Assembly: GCA_022763105.1 (NCBI GenBank)
Contig: JALEGK010000030.1
Location: 1 to 64,000, forward strand
DNA: 64,000 nucleotides
DNA from: Rickettsiales bacterium
GTDB lineage: Bacteria > Pseudomonadota > Alphaproteobacteria > Rickettsiales > UBA3002
Reading direction: 5' to 3'
Position 1 is the stretch's first letter; each line of letters opens with the position of its first letter. The position numbers were made by a program, and so were the translations under genes. Below are positions 9,973-20,169 of the stretch, piece by piece. The notes beneath the pieces were generated by a model. That model did not search any database and was not told the origin of the DNA. It worked only from the letters and a program-made list of their open reading frames with translations.

Positions 9973-11310
9973 ATGGTATCTCTGGATCAATATATTAGCC
10001 AATTGGAAGCCTATCCGGCACTGCCGCCGGAAATCCATATTGAAGATCTGCGTATTATGGTCGGTGACCGTATCATCGATATACGCGAGCAAATTGCCCT
10101 TTCACGCGACGATAAGAAGAAGTTAGAGTCTAAAACCAATCTGGGCCGCCAGAAGATTTGCGACTATAGCTTTGATGATGGCCGCGAGACCTCGATTTAT
10201 GTCAGTAAATATGATCTGGCGACCGCTAAAGAGCGCGCCAAATTCTACGACAACCATTTCCACCCACATGTCGGCAATGTGATGCTGCATGACGTGCCAC
10301 TTCGCGTAGAGCGCGCTGCATGGCAAGCTTCCCAGCTATGGGAACGCGAGCAAAAAGAACGCAGCATGGCCGATAAGCTGAAAAACGGTAAATCAGGCGA
10401 TCAGGTTGGCGAGATGTCGCAACGTGAAATCATCCGCTATACCGTCTATACCCGCTATGCTAACGGCTCTCGCTGCCACGCAGTGCTGACCGAAGTAGCC
10501 GAATTTGTCTATGGCTTCAGCCTGAAAAAAGGCAGCCAGCGCATGCTGTTCAAGCTGAATGACATTATTACCGACGATAAGCCAGTCCGCGCGCGTTACA
10601 CCAAAAACTGCATCAAAGACGCAGAGGGCCGCGAGATTGTGCTGGACGATAACAAGCTCACCATCGATATCCGTGCATTAGACATGGCAGAGATGGCACC
10701 AGCCCGCGAAAAAGCCGCAAAAGCGCACCAAGCGCCAGTCTTTGACGCACAGGCAGAGCCAGTATTTACCGCGCCGGATCGTTCTCAGAGCGAGGGTGAA
10801 AGCAATTCATACACGAATGACGGCGCGACCAATATCACCGCAGCAACCATGACTGCGGCCGCAGAAATCATCGCACAGGAAGCACCATCACAGCCAATCA
10901 ATGGCAACCATGCAAATGGATCAATGAATGGTGCACACACGAATGCTCATGAATCCATCATTGTTGAGGCCAACGGATCGCCGATAGCGCCTGAACAAGC
11001 GTCACAGCCAGCACGGGAGGCGACCCACCCGCAGGCCGAGACGGTCCTAGAACGCAATGACGACGTTGCGGCTCCGGGTGAGACGATTGATACGATTCAG
11101 GGCGCGTCGTGCAACGGGGCCTTTGATATGAGCGCGCCATACGGCATTCAGCTGGATGACATGCCATACAAGCCCGCTGCACCGACGCAAAATGGCCTTA
11201 ATGGTCATGATGCAGAGGAAGAAGTGGCTGCTATTGCCGCAGAAACCGCAGAAATGCAGGCTGCAGAGGCGCAAGCAACTAATCCTCAGTCCGATCCGAA
11301 TAGTTTCTAG
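9973..11310 (+). CDS. Uncharacterised protein with Ala/Asn/Glu-rich low-complexity C-terminal half
   Basis: Long ORF; conserved-looking N-terminal half, disordered C-terminus; GAGGTGAGCG upstream. Confidence 0.7.
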   Translation: MVSLDQYISQLEAYPALPPEIHIEDLRIMVGDRIIDIREQIALSRDDKKKLESKTNLGRQKICDYSFDDGRETSIYVSKYDLATAKERAKFYDNHFHPHVGNVMLHDVPLRVERAAWQASQLWEREQKERSMADKLKNGKSGDQVGEMSQREIIRYTVYTRYANGSRCHAVLTEVAEFVYGFSLKKGSQRMLFKLNDIITDDKPVRARYTKNCIKDAEGREIVLDDNKLTIDIRALDMAEMAPAREKAAKAHQAPVFDAQAEPVFTAPDRSQSEGESNSYTNDGATNITAATMTAAAEIIAQEAPSQPINGNHANGSMNGAHTNAHESIIVEANGSPIAPEQASQPAREATHPQAETVLERNDDVAAPGETIDTIQGASCNGAFDMSAPYGIQLDDMPYKPAAPTQNGLNGHDAEEEVAAIAAETAEMQAAEAQATNPQSDPNSF

Positions 11311-11513
11311 ATAAATACTGGTTTTACTATTTAGCCTTTATTTGACGTTTTATTTGAACGTTCGGCCATATTGACGCAATTTTTTGCGTGACAAATCAAA
11401 AATTTCCGAATAAAACCCACAGCCGTCGGGGCGTGCAGTATCAGTGAATAAGTCACTGTAAATGGTTAATAAGTTAACCAATCGCGACATCTTTTTACCG
11501 TATAGAAGAAGAT

Positions 11514-11557
11514 GTAACATAACCTTCACAACAAATTATGTTGCTTTTGGTTATAAT
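11514..11557 (+). promoter_or_regulatory. Type I box: GTAAC-N6-TTCAC-N22-TATAAT (upstream of RTX 11653)
   Basis: GTAACataaccTTCACaacaaattatgttgcttttggtTATAAT. Confidence 0.68.
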
Positions 11558-11652
11558 AGCGATTATTAACGTTTGTTAACTTTTATGAGCAAACGTCCTA
11601 CGCACAAAGAAAATGAGCAAATGCTAGGGCAAGCAAGAGAGGATGCAGCAAA

Positions 11653-13299
11653 ATGGCTACTTTTGATCTAACCGACGGTAATGACGCGTTTGGTGATGAC
11701 AATAACGGTAATACCATCAACGCACTAGGCGGTAACGATACCGTTTGGGGTAACGAGGGTAACGATTCTATCAACGGTGGTAGCGGAAACGACCTGCTTT
11801 GGGGCTGGTTGGGTTCTGATACGCTAATCGGTGGTGACGGCGACGACACCATGGGTGGCGATGAAGGCGACGATTCTCTACGCGGTGGCGCTGGTAACGA
11901 TTTCATGTACGGTTTTACAGGTAATGACCGCCTATTCGGTGAGAGCGGCAATGACCGCATCGAAGCATGTTTCGGCGATGATTATGTCGAAGGTGGTACC
12001 GGTAACGATAACCTATACGGCGAAGATAACGACGATACCATCTATGGTGGTACCGGTAACGACATCATCTTCGGTGGTAACGACAATGACTCTCTACTAG
12101 GTGAAGATGGCGATGACATGCTATTCGGTGAGCATGGCAATGACTACATCAACGGTGGTAACGGTTTTGACATCATCTTCGGTGATGATGGTAACGACTA
12201 CCTAGATGGTGGCGCACAGGATGACCTGATTTATGGTTGGACCGGCGACGATACCATTTTGGGTGGTTCTGGTAACGACACCATTGGTGGTGACCAAGGT
12301 AACGACTCTCTACGCGGTGGCGCTGGTAACGATACCATCTACGGCTGGAGTGGTGATGATTTCCTATATGGTGAAGATGGTTTTGACCTGATCAAAGGTG
12401 AGACCGGTGACGATTGTGCCTATGGTGGCGATGGTGGCGACATCATTAAAACCCACGAAGGCGACGACACAGTAGAAGGTGGTAACGGTAACGACACGAT
12501 TGCCGGTGGTTCTGACGACGACACCATCTGTTCTGGCGAAGGCGACGACCTCGTTTACGGTGGTGACGCACGTGACCCAGATTCTGGTGACGAAGGCACC
12601 GACGGTAACGACACCATCAACGCTGGCGGCGGTAGAGACCGCGTATTCGGTGAAGAAGGTGACGATCTGATCTGTGGTGACCACACCTGTGATAACACCC
12701 TGTCTCCAAACGGCGACAAAGATACCCTTTCTGGTGGTGACGGTAACGATACCATCCTAGGTGATACCGACCATGACTGGATTTTCGGTGATGCAGGTAA
12801 CGACCAGCTATATGGTGTAGATGGTAACGATTGTATCTGGGGTCGCTCAGGTAACGACACCATGACCGGTGGTACAGGTTCTGACCTGTTCGTATTCGAT
12901 AACTACAAGCTGCAATATAATGATGAGCAGTATGACACCAATAATGATAACCGTCTGGACTTCCTGGGTACCGACCACGATATCATTACCGACTTTAACG
13001 GTGCAGAAGACAAGATTGCATTCCACAATTACTACTTCCAAGATGGCCAAGGCGATTGGGTGTATGTGGACATCGCAGCAGCAGTTGCAAATGCTACCGA
13101 AGTAAATGGTGGTGTTCTGATTCAAATGACCGCTAATGACAGCATCTTCCTACAAGGTGCAGACAAAGCGGATCTGATCTACGGTCAGAACGTAACCAAC
13201 ACCTATGACTTTAACATCCAGTATAACAACGAAGAAGGCTTCTTCCCAGGCACGTTCTTCGATCAGTTCGACGGAGCTGGTAACCCAATTTCTGGCTAA
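11653..13299 (+). CDS. RTX repeat protein, paralogue of 1507..2871
   Basis: GGxGNDxUxG repeats over most of the length; shared WGWLGSD landmark; C-terminal non-repeat domain. Confidence 0.92.
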   Translation: MATFDLTDGNDAFGDDNNGNTINALGGNDTVWGNEGNDSINGGSGNDLLWGWLGSDTLIGGDGDDTMGGDEGDDSLRGGAGNDFMYGFTGNDRLFGESGNDRIEACFGDDYVEGGTGNDNLYGEDNDDTIYGGTGNDIIFGGNDNDSLLGEDGDDMLFGEHGNDYINGGNGFDIIFGDDGNDYLDGGAQDDLIYGWTGDDTILGGSGNDTIGGDQGNDSLRGGAGNDTIYGWSGDDFLYGEDGFDLIKGETGDDCAYGGDGGDIIKTHEGDDTVEGGNGNDTIAGGSDDDTICSGEGDDLVYGGDARDPDSGDEGTDGNDTINAGGGRDRVFGEEGDDLICGDHTCDNTLSPNGDKDTLSGGDGNDTILGDTDHDWIFGDAGNDQLYGVDGNDCIWGRSGNDTMTGGTGSDLFVFDNYKLQYNDEQYDTNNDNRLDFLGTDHDIITDFNGAEDKIAFHNYYFQDGQGDWVYVDIAAAVANATEVNGGVLIQMTANDSIFLQGADKADLIYGQNVTNTYDFNIQYNNEEGFFPGTFFDQFDGAGNPISG

Positions 13300-13326
13300 T
13301 ACGTCATAGAATAGAAATTTGTGCGT

Positions 13327-13357
13327 AAAAAACCTCGTCCTTGTGGCGAGGTTTTTT
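13327..13357 (+). terminator. Rho-independent terminator after the RTX gene
   Basis: AAAAAACCTCG-tccttgtgg-CGAGGTTTTTT perfect inverted repeat ending in a T run. Confidence 0.88.
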
Positions 13358-13401
13358 CTTATATCATCGATTATAGTACGCCATTCGCGTATAATCGGCT
13401 C

Positions 13402-15486
13402 ATGGACTGGCAGAAGCTGAAATTCTGGAACCGTAAACCGCCACTTAGTGCCGAGGATGAGCGCAAGGCCGTCTTTGCCGCCTATGAATCGGCCTGCCTA
13501 AACCTTGATAAAGCCGCCGAAGAGGCGGTCGAGCTGATCGATGCTGATATCTGGAACCGCTATCATTGCCGTCTGCGTCTTGGCTTCGCACTCGATGGCG
13601 TGCCCGCCAAAAACGAAGATTCCGCGCCCGAAGCCGACGAGCTACGACGCATCAACCGCGATTACATCGAAAAAGAAGTGCGTCATAAGAATAAAGACGA
13701 ACTCAGCGTGCTGGATTACGAAGTCTCTGCGTTCGATTACAGCTTCCTCGAATATACGATTCAAACGGGAGCCTTGCTGCCCAAACGTGCCATTGCCGCA
13801 GCACCCAAAGCCAAACGCGTCATGCAACGCATCGCACGTGATTTAGGCTTCGAGCAATTCCGCTTCAGCCCCTACGAGCTGGGCCATGAGGCAAGCTTTG
13901 AAGAAAAGGTCAGCGTTAGCCCGCAACGTGTCTGTGTGAGTTTGTGGCGTGCGATTGGTGGTGGTGATTCGGGCGAACATCCAAGCTGGCATAACATTAC
14001 CGAAGACCCGCTCATTCGCGGCCACGCAACCGGACGTGACAGCCTGAATGTGTTAGCCGCCAGCATGATCTGGATGGCACCGCGCGAGAATTCCTATTCG
14101 CGCTATGGCGATGAAACGCCAAGCTCGCCGCAATATTTCTACTGCAAAGACCGCGATTCGGTAAATGGCGATTCGGGCCATGGCGTCTGGGCTTTTATGG
14201 GCAAGAAGGCGCAAAATAAACGCCTCGAGAACCGACTCGCAGGCGGCGATGCCCGCCCAAGTTTAGCAGCACTGGGTACCATGCTGGCAGTCAGCGCAGG
14301 GCTGAACGGTAAGATTACATTCCCGGATGCAGAAGAGATCAATCCGAGCGGCCAAGAAAAACTCGATGCCTATGAGCCGGACCGCGCCATTCCAACCAAT
14401 CGTGGCAAAGTGCTGAAAATGTTCAAAGCTGGGCCGAAGAATGCCGCTTACGCCGAGCTGGAACGCATTGCAGGCAAGCCACGCGCCGATGCAATCTTTG
14501 AAGCAACGCACGCCTATATAGAGGCGCTCGATAAACGCGATGCACTCGTGCGCGCCCAAGCCGAAGCAGGCGAGATCGAAGATGTCGCTTACACCGACCG
14601 CATGGATCGCGACGCGATCATTCGTCATGTTGAAAAGCTCTGCCACATGCGCCTGCAAATGATACGTGATGCCGAGCAATTACCACATGAGTTAGAAGAA
14701 GAGGGCGAGAAGCCGCTGCTAAGCGACGAGGAAGCCGCGCAATTCGAGAAATCGCTCATGCAATTACAAAGCTTCACCAACCCGTATTTTACCGTGTGTG
14801 AACGTGTGCGCACCGCGCTGTGGGAAGTGCCCGAAGAGGAGCGCGAAGACCGCTATGTGCTACAACAGATTGGTAATGTCACCGCGCCATTACTCTCGCC
14901 ACTCTTTGACCGTCTGTGGGATTATTTATGCGACGAGGAAAAGCTCGTCAGCCCGCAAAGCCGCGCGTTTAAAATGTCGGACATGTCGCGCATCCAGACC
15001 ATCGCGAAATACCTCACCAGTTTTATCATGGAACAGACGCTCGGTGACTTGCTGAAGGAAGAGTATGTGCCCGCCATTTGGGGTGGTACGCATTCGTGCC
15101 TGCTCCACGCCGACATGCAGGAAGAGGCGCGCGCGCATCTGGCGAAATTCGCCGCCGACATTATGACCGCACCACGTGCAGAAGTATGGAATATGGACCG
15201 CGCCCATGATGCGCTCAACCAGCTCTATCATAGCTTCTATGAAATGGCGGGGGGCATGCAAAACCCCAAAACGCCACTAGAGGGCATCACCCGTTTTATC
15301 GCCAAACTTCATGCGGAAGCCGCCAGCTTCAAAGGCGTGATCTTAACCGATAAGGCAGACGTACAACGTAGATTCGGCGCCGAGCTGGAATTTATGGGGC
15401 TCACCATGAGCGCCGATGATTTCGCCAGCATATTAGGCCCACACCTTATCCAACTGGGGTATAACGCAGAAGTGAAAGCCGAATAA
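13402..15486 (+). CDS. Uncharacterised 694-aa soluble protein
   Basis: Long ORF; start placed at ATG 13402 (MDWQKLKFWNRKPPL) because the upstream in-frame extension runs through the terminator. Confidence 0.72.
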   Translation: MDWQKLKFWNRKPPLSAEDERKAVFAAYESACLNLDKAAEEAVELIDADIWNRYHCRLRLGFALDGVPAKNEDSAPEADELRRINRDYIEKEVRHKNKDELSVLDYEVSAFDYSFLEYTIQTGALLPKRAIAAAPKAKRVMQRIARDLGFEQFRFSPYELGHEASFEEKVSVSPQRVCVSLWRAIGGGDSGEHPSWHNITEDPLIRGHATGRDSLNVLAASMIWMAPRENSYSRYGDETPSSPQYFYCKDRDSVNGDSGHGVWAFMGKKAQNKRLENRLAGGDARPSLAALGTMLAVSAGLNGKITFPDAEEINPSGQEKLDAYEPDRAIPTNRGKVLKMFKAGPKNAAYAELERIAGKPRADAIFEATHAYIEALDKRDALVRAQAEAGEIEDVAYTDRMDRDAIIRHVEKLCHMRLQMIRDAEQLPHELEEEGEKPLLSDEEAAQFEKSLMQLQSFTNPYFTVCERVRTALWEVPEEEREDRYVLQQIGNVTAPLLSPLFDRLWDYLCDEEKLVSPQSRAFKMSDMSRIQTIAKYLTSFIMEQTLGDLLKEEYVPAIWGGTHSCLLHADMQEEARAHLAKFAADIMTAPRAEVWNMDRAHDALNQLYHSFYEMAGGMQNPKTPLEGITRFIAKLHAEAASFKGVILTDKADVQRRFGAELEFMGLTMSADDFASILGPHLIQLGYNAEVKAE

Positions 15487-15673
15487 CATAAGCCATCCAG
15501 CACACCCAATAGATGAATTTGGGGTGTAAAAAAAATGGTGGCACAAAGGGTTATAAAAAAGTTGTGACCTACTACCCAAAAAGCGCTTGTCAGATGCGTG
15601 CGATGGGGTATGGTGATGAGAACAACAACACAAAAACAAATCAAAAAATCTAACAGAAGAGTTCATCGCGAGC

Positions 15674-16333
15674 ATGGTTAACATCCTGAAAAAATTCACT
15701 AAAACCACCCCGCTAGTTCTTGCGGCGGTTGCAGCTTTCTCAGCTACCACTCTACAATCACAATCAGCAATGGCCCGCAGCTCACAAGACGCTGCTTTTG
15801 ACGAGCGCGGCCAATTCGTCCAAGATAAATGGGGTAAATGCGTACGTACCAAATGGGACGGCGACGAGGATCCATGTAATCCGACTCCGCCACCTCCGCC
15901 GCCACCACCTCCACCACCGCCTCCGCCTCCACCACCGGAGCCAGAGCCGATGCCAAAAGTGGAGCTGGATCAGCGTACGATCTATTTCGACTTCAACTCA
16001 GCCAAGCTGGATGATGAAGCGATCTACAAGCTGAACATGCTGTCTGAACTGATCAACGAATCTGAGCAAGTGGGCGATGTCCATGTGGTTGGCTTCACCG
16101 ATCAGATCGGTAGCAACAGCTACAACAAGAAATTATCAGAGCGTCGTGTGAAGGCGGTTGAGAAATATCTCGACGAGAAAACCCGCCTAGATACGAAAGC
16201 CGCAGACATTCGTGGCGTGGGAGAAGCCCCAGCAACGGAAGCCTGTAAGACTCTGCGTGGCCGTAAAGCAAAAATCGCCTGCATGGCGAAAGAGCGCCGC
16301 GTCGAGATCGAACTGAAATATGTGAAGCCGTAG
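15674..16333 (+). CDS. OmpA-family C-terminal domain protein with polyproline linker
   Basis: Signal-peptide-like N-terminus, long Pro run, then OmpA-like IYFDFNSAKLDDEAIYKLNMLSELI...VVGFTDQIGSNSYNKKLSERRVKAVEKYL. Confidence 0.9.
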   Translation: MVNILKKFTKTTPLVLAAVAAFSATTLQSQSAMARSSQDAAFDERGQFVQDKWGKCVRTKWDGDEDPCNPTPPPPPPPPPPPPPPPPPEPEPMPKVELDQRTIYFDFNSAKLDDEAIYKLNMLSELINESEQVGDVHVVGFTDQIGSNSYNKKLSERRVKAVEKYLDEKTRLDTKAADIRGVGEAPATEACKTLRGRKAKIACMAKERRVEIELKYVKP

Positions 16334-16467
16334 CAACAAGCTACTGGCAACACAACAGAGTTTTCATAGCGTAACCAACCTCGGGGGAACAGTAGTTCCC
16401 CCCATTTTTTTGTGCATCATTTGGTGCGCACGCTGGCACGTTCTGCCCAAACAGGTTACAAGCAATT

Positions 16468-17421
16468 ATGGCTCGCCCAGACACACCGGATAATTCACGC
16501 AAGATGGTCATCACCATGCTCAAAGGCATGGCAATGGGCATGGCCGATTTAATACCCGGTGTCTCAGGCGGCACCATGGCGTATATCTTGCGCATCTATG
16601 AACGCTTACTCGCCGCCATCGCATTCTTTAATGTTGCATGGGTGCGCGAGCTGCTCAGCCCACGATGCTTCAAAGCCCTCATGGCGCCTGACTGGCGCTT
16701 GCTGCTGCCGCTGGCTGGCGGCTTGGTGCTCGCCGTGATCGTGCTGACTAAAATTGTCCACTTACCAGAGCTAATCCGCGACCACCCGCAAGAAATTTAC
16801 GGGCTGTTCTTCGGGCTGATCGGCGGCTCAATCTGGGTGCTGCTCGCCAATCTGGTCTGGTCGGGCAAACATATCCCAAGCCTGCTTTTTGTCGCGGGCG
16901 GAATTATTGCTGGCCTCACACTGGTTACACTCAGCCCGCATAGCACACCCGATACGCCGATTGTGCTATTCTTCAGCGGCATGCTCGCCATCTCTGCGAT
17001 GCTACTGCCGGGGATCTCCGGCTCATATATTTTACTGCTACTGGGCAAATACGCGCTGATTCTAGAAGCACTCTCTGGTGCTGACATCAACACACTCGCG
17101 CCATTCTTCGGCGGATGCGTGGTCGGGTTGATCGTCTTCTCACGTGCCGTGGGCTGGCTGATGCATCGCTTCCCACAACGTATGACGCTGATTATCTGCG
17201 GATTGCTGATTGGTACGCTCTATGCGGTCTGGCCATTCCAGAACCAGCAATATGAGATTGTGAGCGGCAAAGAAAAGATGGTCGCAAGCACTCCATACTG
17301 GCCGGAAGCCTTTATGGGGGATGACTTCATCGCGATTGCACTGATGATGATTGGATCGGGTGCGGTGATCTGGATGTCGCGCGCCGCAAACCGCGCCAAC
17401 CCCAACTCTGATCCACACTAA
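16468..17421 (+). CDS. DUF368 integral membrane protein (PopT-type polyprenyl-phosphate transporter family)
   Basis: GMAMGMADLIPGVSGGTMAYILRIYERLL...LPGISGSYILLLLGKY motifs and multiple TM helices. Confidence 0.88.
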   Translation: MARPDTPDNSRKMVITMLKGMAMGMADLIPGVSGGTMAYILRIYERLLAAIAFFNVAWVRELLSPRCFKALMAPDWRLLLPLAGGLVLAVIVLTKIVHLPELIRDHPQEIYGLFFGLIGGSIWVLLANLVWSGKHIPSLLFVAGGIIAGLTLVTLSPHSTPDTPIVLFFSGMLAISAMLLPGISGSYILLLLGKYALILEALSGADINTLAPFFGGCVVGLIVFSRAVGWLMHRFPQRMTLIICGLLIGTLYAVWPFQNQQYEIVSGKEKMVASTPYWPEAFMGDDFIAIALMMIGSGAVIWMSRAANRANPNSDPH

Positions 17422-17442
17422 ACCAGCCCGAAATGCGCGCAT

Positions 17443-17479
17443 AAAAAAACGCCCGCTCAAAAGAGACGGGCGCGTTTTA
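17443..17479. terminator. Probable bidirectional terminator between DUF368 and Flp pilin genes
   Basis: AAAAAAACGCCCG...CGGGCGcGTTTT inverted repeat between convergent genes. Confidence 0.75.
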
Positions 17480-17493
17480 TCTTATGAACAGGA

Positions 17494-17676
17494 TTACTTA
17501 GCGTTATCCTGACCTTTTTGAAGGCCTTCTTTCACGCTCTGGAATGTTTCCTGTAGCTCGTCACCAATTTGCGACATCAGAAGAATCGCGGTGATAGAGA
17601 TTAGAGATGCAATCAGACCATATTCAATCGCGGTTGCACCAGACTCGTCCTTAACGAATGCTAAAAGTTTGTTCAT
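17494..17676 (-). CDS. Flp/Fap-type IVb pilin
   Basis: MNKLLAFVKDESGATAIEYGLIASLISITAILLMSQIG has the classic GATAIEYGLIA pilin motif. Confidence 0.93.
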   Translation of the reverse strand: MNKLLAFVKDESGATAIEYGLIASLISITAILLMSQIGDELQETFQSVKEGLQKGQDNAK

Positions 17677-17746
17677 AAGAATTACCCCTTTTCCAAAAAT
17701 ACAATGATAGTACCGGAACAAACGGCCTATCGGGGTTAACACATAA

Positions 17747-17812
17747 CGGGCGGCAATGTTTCATAGCGTGATTCACCAACCTTGCCCGTCGGTAAACGCT
17801 GGGCTTCCCAGC
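17747..17812 (-). other. Structured leader upstream of the Flp pilin gene (two stem-loops)
   Basis: GCTGGG-AAG-CCCAGC (17798-17812) and a CGGGCAA / TTGCCGCCCG pairing (17782-17788 with 17747-17756) on the minus strand. Confidence 0.4.
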
Positions 17813-17911
17813 TGCCTCCATAGTAACAAAAATGAGCCATGCGAACAAGTTAGCCACTGTGCAACTGCTAAGTGGCCCAAATAAACCCTACATTTGAAGG
17901 GTTTGTGTGGC

Positions 17912-18412
17912 TTATGCGCCCCATTCTTGGCGTAGCTCATCAAGACCTGTGCTTAATGCATTGATTTGATGATGAATCAGACGCCGCATCGACGGGTTGC
18001 GCGCCGCCAACGCTGTGCATTCACGTCGCAGGCAATGGGGCCGCTCATTATAGATGCAGATGGCTTGCACCATGTCATTCGCGCGCACACGCTGAAGAAT
18101 CAGCACTGCCTCATCCCATTCACGCTCACGCGAGGCGCGCCACTCCGCATCATCCACCACTACTTCGTGATGACGTGACAATTCATCCAGTGATGCCGCA
18201 CTGACCGACGGCGCACCATAGCGCAACGTGTACAGCCAGCGCAAATGCATGCCGCACCAATGCTGCTTGTTGGTAATCAGATTGCGCGCGAGGCATAAAT
18301 CGATCGACTCAGCGGTCTGATCACACGCACGCTTCATGATCAACTCCGGCGTGCCGTAATCAGTGACCGGACGTTCGGATTTGGGGCGACCACGTTTGGA
18401 TGAAAAAGCCAT
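17912..18412 (-). CDS. Uncharacterised, phage-neighbourhood protein
   Basis: ORF immediately downstream of the DUF1376-like gene on the same strand. Confidence 0.65.
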   Translation of the reverse strand: MAFSSKRGRPKSERPVTDYGTPELIMKRACDQTAESIDLCLARNLITNKQHWCGMHLRWLYTLRYGAPSVSAASLDELSRHHEVVVDDAEWRASREREWDEAVLILQRVRANDMVQAICIYNERPHCLRRECTALAARNPSMRRLIHHQINALSTGLDELRQEWGA

Positions 18413-18423
18413 AAGACAATCTC

Positions 18424-19284
18424 CTATTGCTGAGGTTCAAGTTGAGCGTGCAGCTTATGCAAGCGCTGCTGGGTGAGCTGCCGATACTGCATTTGCGGCT
18501 GCACATGGGGGACAAAATCGGCGATCTTCGGCACGCTCGGATAGCGATGCTGCTCCAGCAACACGCCGTACGCCTCTTCGCATAAATCGGCAGGGTAACG
18601 GGCAAACCATGCGCTGTAATCAGACTGCGCGGCATGCGCGACATCGCGGCTTGGGAACATACGCCACAGGCGCGCCACCAACGCTTCTGCCATATCCAAC
18701 CCCATCGGCGCGAGCCATGATTCGCACTCAACCAAGGCAGCATCGATTTGCACACGCAACGCACCCGATACCCGCTTACCATTGGGCACAAAATACTGCA
18801 CATCATTCAAAATCGGCTTCAATGAATCAATCGCTGGTATTTCTAGACTGGTTGATGGTTGATCGGTTGATGGTTTATGGGATGGCACGCTCTGAGACTT
18901 CGCCGCAGCGGGAGCGCTTTGCTGATTGCTCAATGCATTACCGCGCTGCTTGCGCATCCAGTTACCCTTCATGGCTTTGTGCCGCTGGCTATCAATTTTA
19001 CGCTGCACATCGTCCCATGTTTTCTCTAGACGCTTCTGATGCCACAACCCGCCCTCAATGCGATAAAACGGCTCTAGCTGGGCGCGCATACTATTGCGCC
19101 AGCGCCGTGCAGATAACTTGGTGATACGCGCTAACATCGCATCATCATCGGGCGGCGGCGCACCATTACACCGCCAGCTATACAGCAATAGCAGCAGGTA
19201 CGCGCCATGCGCTTCGGTGCTTAGGTGATGAGTGTCGGCGAGATAGGCATCGGTAAAAAACGGCATAATCGGCGCCTGACTCAT
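18424..19284 (-). CDS. DUF1376/YdaU-like phage replication-associated protein
   Basis: MPFFTDAYLADTHHLSTEAHGAYLLLLLYSWRCNGAPPPDDDAMLARITKLSARRW matches the DUF1376 pattern. Confidence 0.8.
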   Translation of the reverse strand: MSQAPIMPFFTDAYLADTHHLSTEAHGAYLLLLLYSWRCNGAPPPDDDAMLARITKLSARRWRNSMRAQLEPFYRIEGGLWHQKRLEKTWDDVQRKIDSQRHKAMKGNWMRKQRGNALSNQQSAPAAAKSQSVPSHKPSTDQPSTSLEIPAIDSLKPILNDVQYFVPNGKRVSGALRVQIDAALVECESWLAPMGLDMAEALVARLWRMFPSRDVAHAAQSDYSAWFARYPADLCEEAYGVLLEQHRYPSVPKIADFVPHVQPQMQYRQLTQQRLHKLHAQLEPQQ

Positions 19285-19859
19285 ACACTCGACTCCTCCT
19301 CTTTGGTGGATGACGCAGAAGGCGAGCTTTGCCATCTTGCGCGTGCAGAGGGGATAGACAGCGAGAAGGACGCCGCATGCTGACCCGGCATGACGTAAGG
19401 CTGGCTAAAGCGTGACGTTGCTGCCTGAGCATGAGACGCGACAGTTGACGCTGCAGGTGTTGAAGAGGGGGTAACCGGCGCAATTGGTGGTTTGGGCCCG
19501 CATAACTCGATCGTCTTGCGCGCATTGCGCAATTGCTCGCCAACCGTCTGCTCGATCTGCTGTAGCACGTAAGACGGCTCATACCCAGCCAGCTCGCACA
19601 CTGTGCGAAAATCGCGGCTCTTACCATTCAGCCATGCCAGCGCCTCGCGTTTATAGCGCTGATTCTCTTTCTTACGTGAACCAGACAGCGCATCGGTCAC
19701 CATCTGTAAGATAACGGCTCGCCAGACAGCTTGCTCCCGCCTCGCGCCAAAATATGGTTCACCTAGTAGGATATCTTCTAAACTGCTGCCATGCTCGCGA
19801 CGCTTACGCTTACGCTTGGGGGTCATCATACGGAGAGAATGATCGGGTGAATTAGACAT
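19281..19859 (-). CDS. Uncharacterised basic protein, translationally coupled to the DUF1376-like gene
   Basis: 4-bp overlap with the downstream start; start MSNSPDHSLRMM with AGGTAAG upstream. Confidence 0.65.
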   Translation of the reverse strand: MSNSPDHSLRMMTPKRKRKRREHGSSLEDILLGEPYFGARREQAVWRAVILQMVTDALSGSRKKENQRYKREALAWLNGKSRDFRTVCELAGYEPSYVLQQIEQTVGEQLRNARKTIELCGPKPPIAPVTPSSTPAASTVASHAQAATSRFSQPYVMPGQHAASFSLSIPSARARWQSSPSASSTKEEESSV

Positions 19860-20169
19860 GCTTACCTCGCTGTGACTAGGATTTGGATCGATACTGAATT
19901 GGGGGGAAGTAGAATGGGCGGCGCATGCGGGATGCATCCCGAAAGGGTGATCGAAAGATCGTATGCTAATTGCCTGCATGAAATTACCCTTGTTGTTTTG
20001 GCACAACCTTAGGTGGTTTTATGCGGAAGGCAAACACAACCGTGGAAGTATTATTTTTTTTTTCTCAATTTGGGACTTCCTGAGCGTCCAACGCTTACGC
20101 TACCCTCGTAAATATAGTTTGCACTCGCTCGCCAAAGCCAGCCACTGGGTGCAATAACCAGAAGAGCCT

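Noticed and set aside
1507-13299. Repeats that could be mistaken for a CRISPR or satellite array
   Set aside because: Period is 27 bp in frame and encodes GGxGxDxUx; no conserved repeat/unique spacer pattern.
13321-13401. N-terminal extension of the 13321..15486 ORF
   Set aside because: It runs through a rho-independent terminator; ATG 13402 is more plausible.
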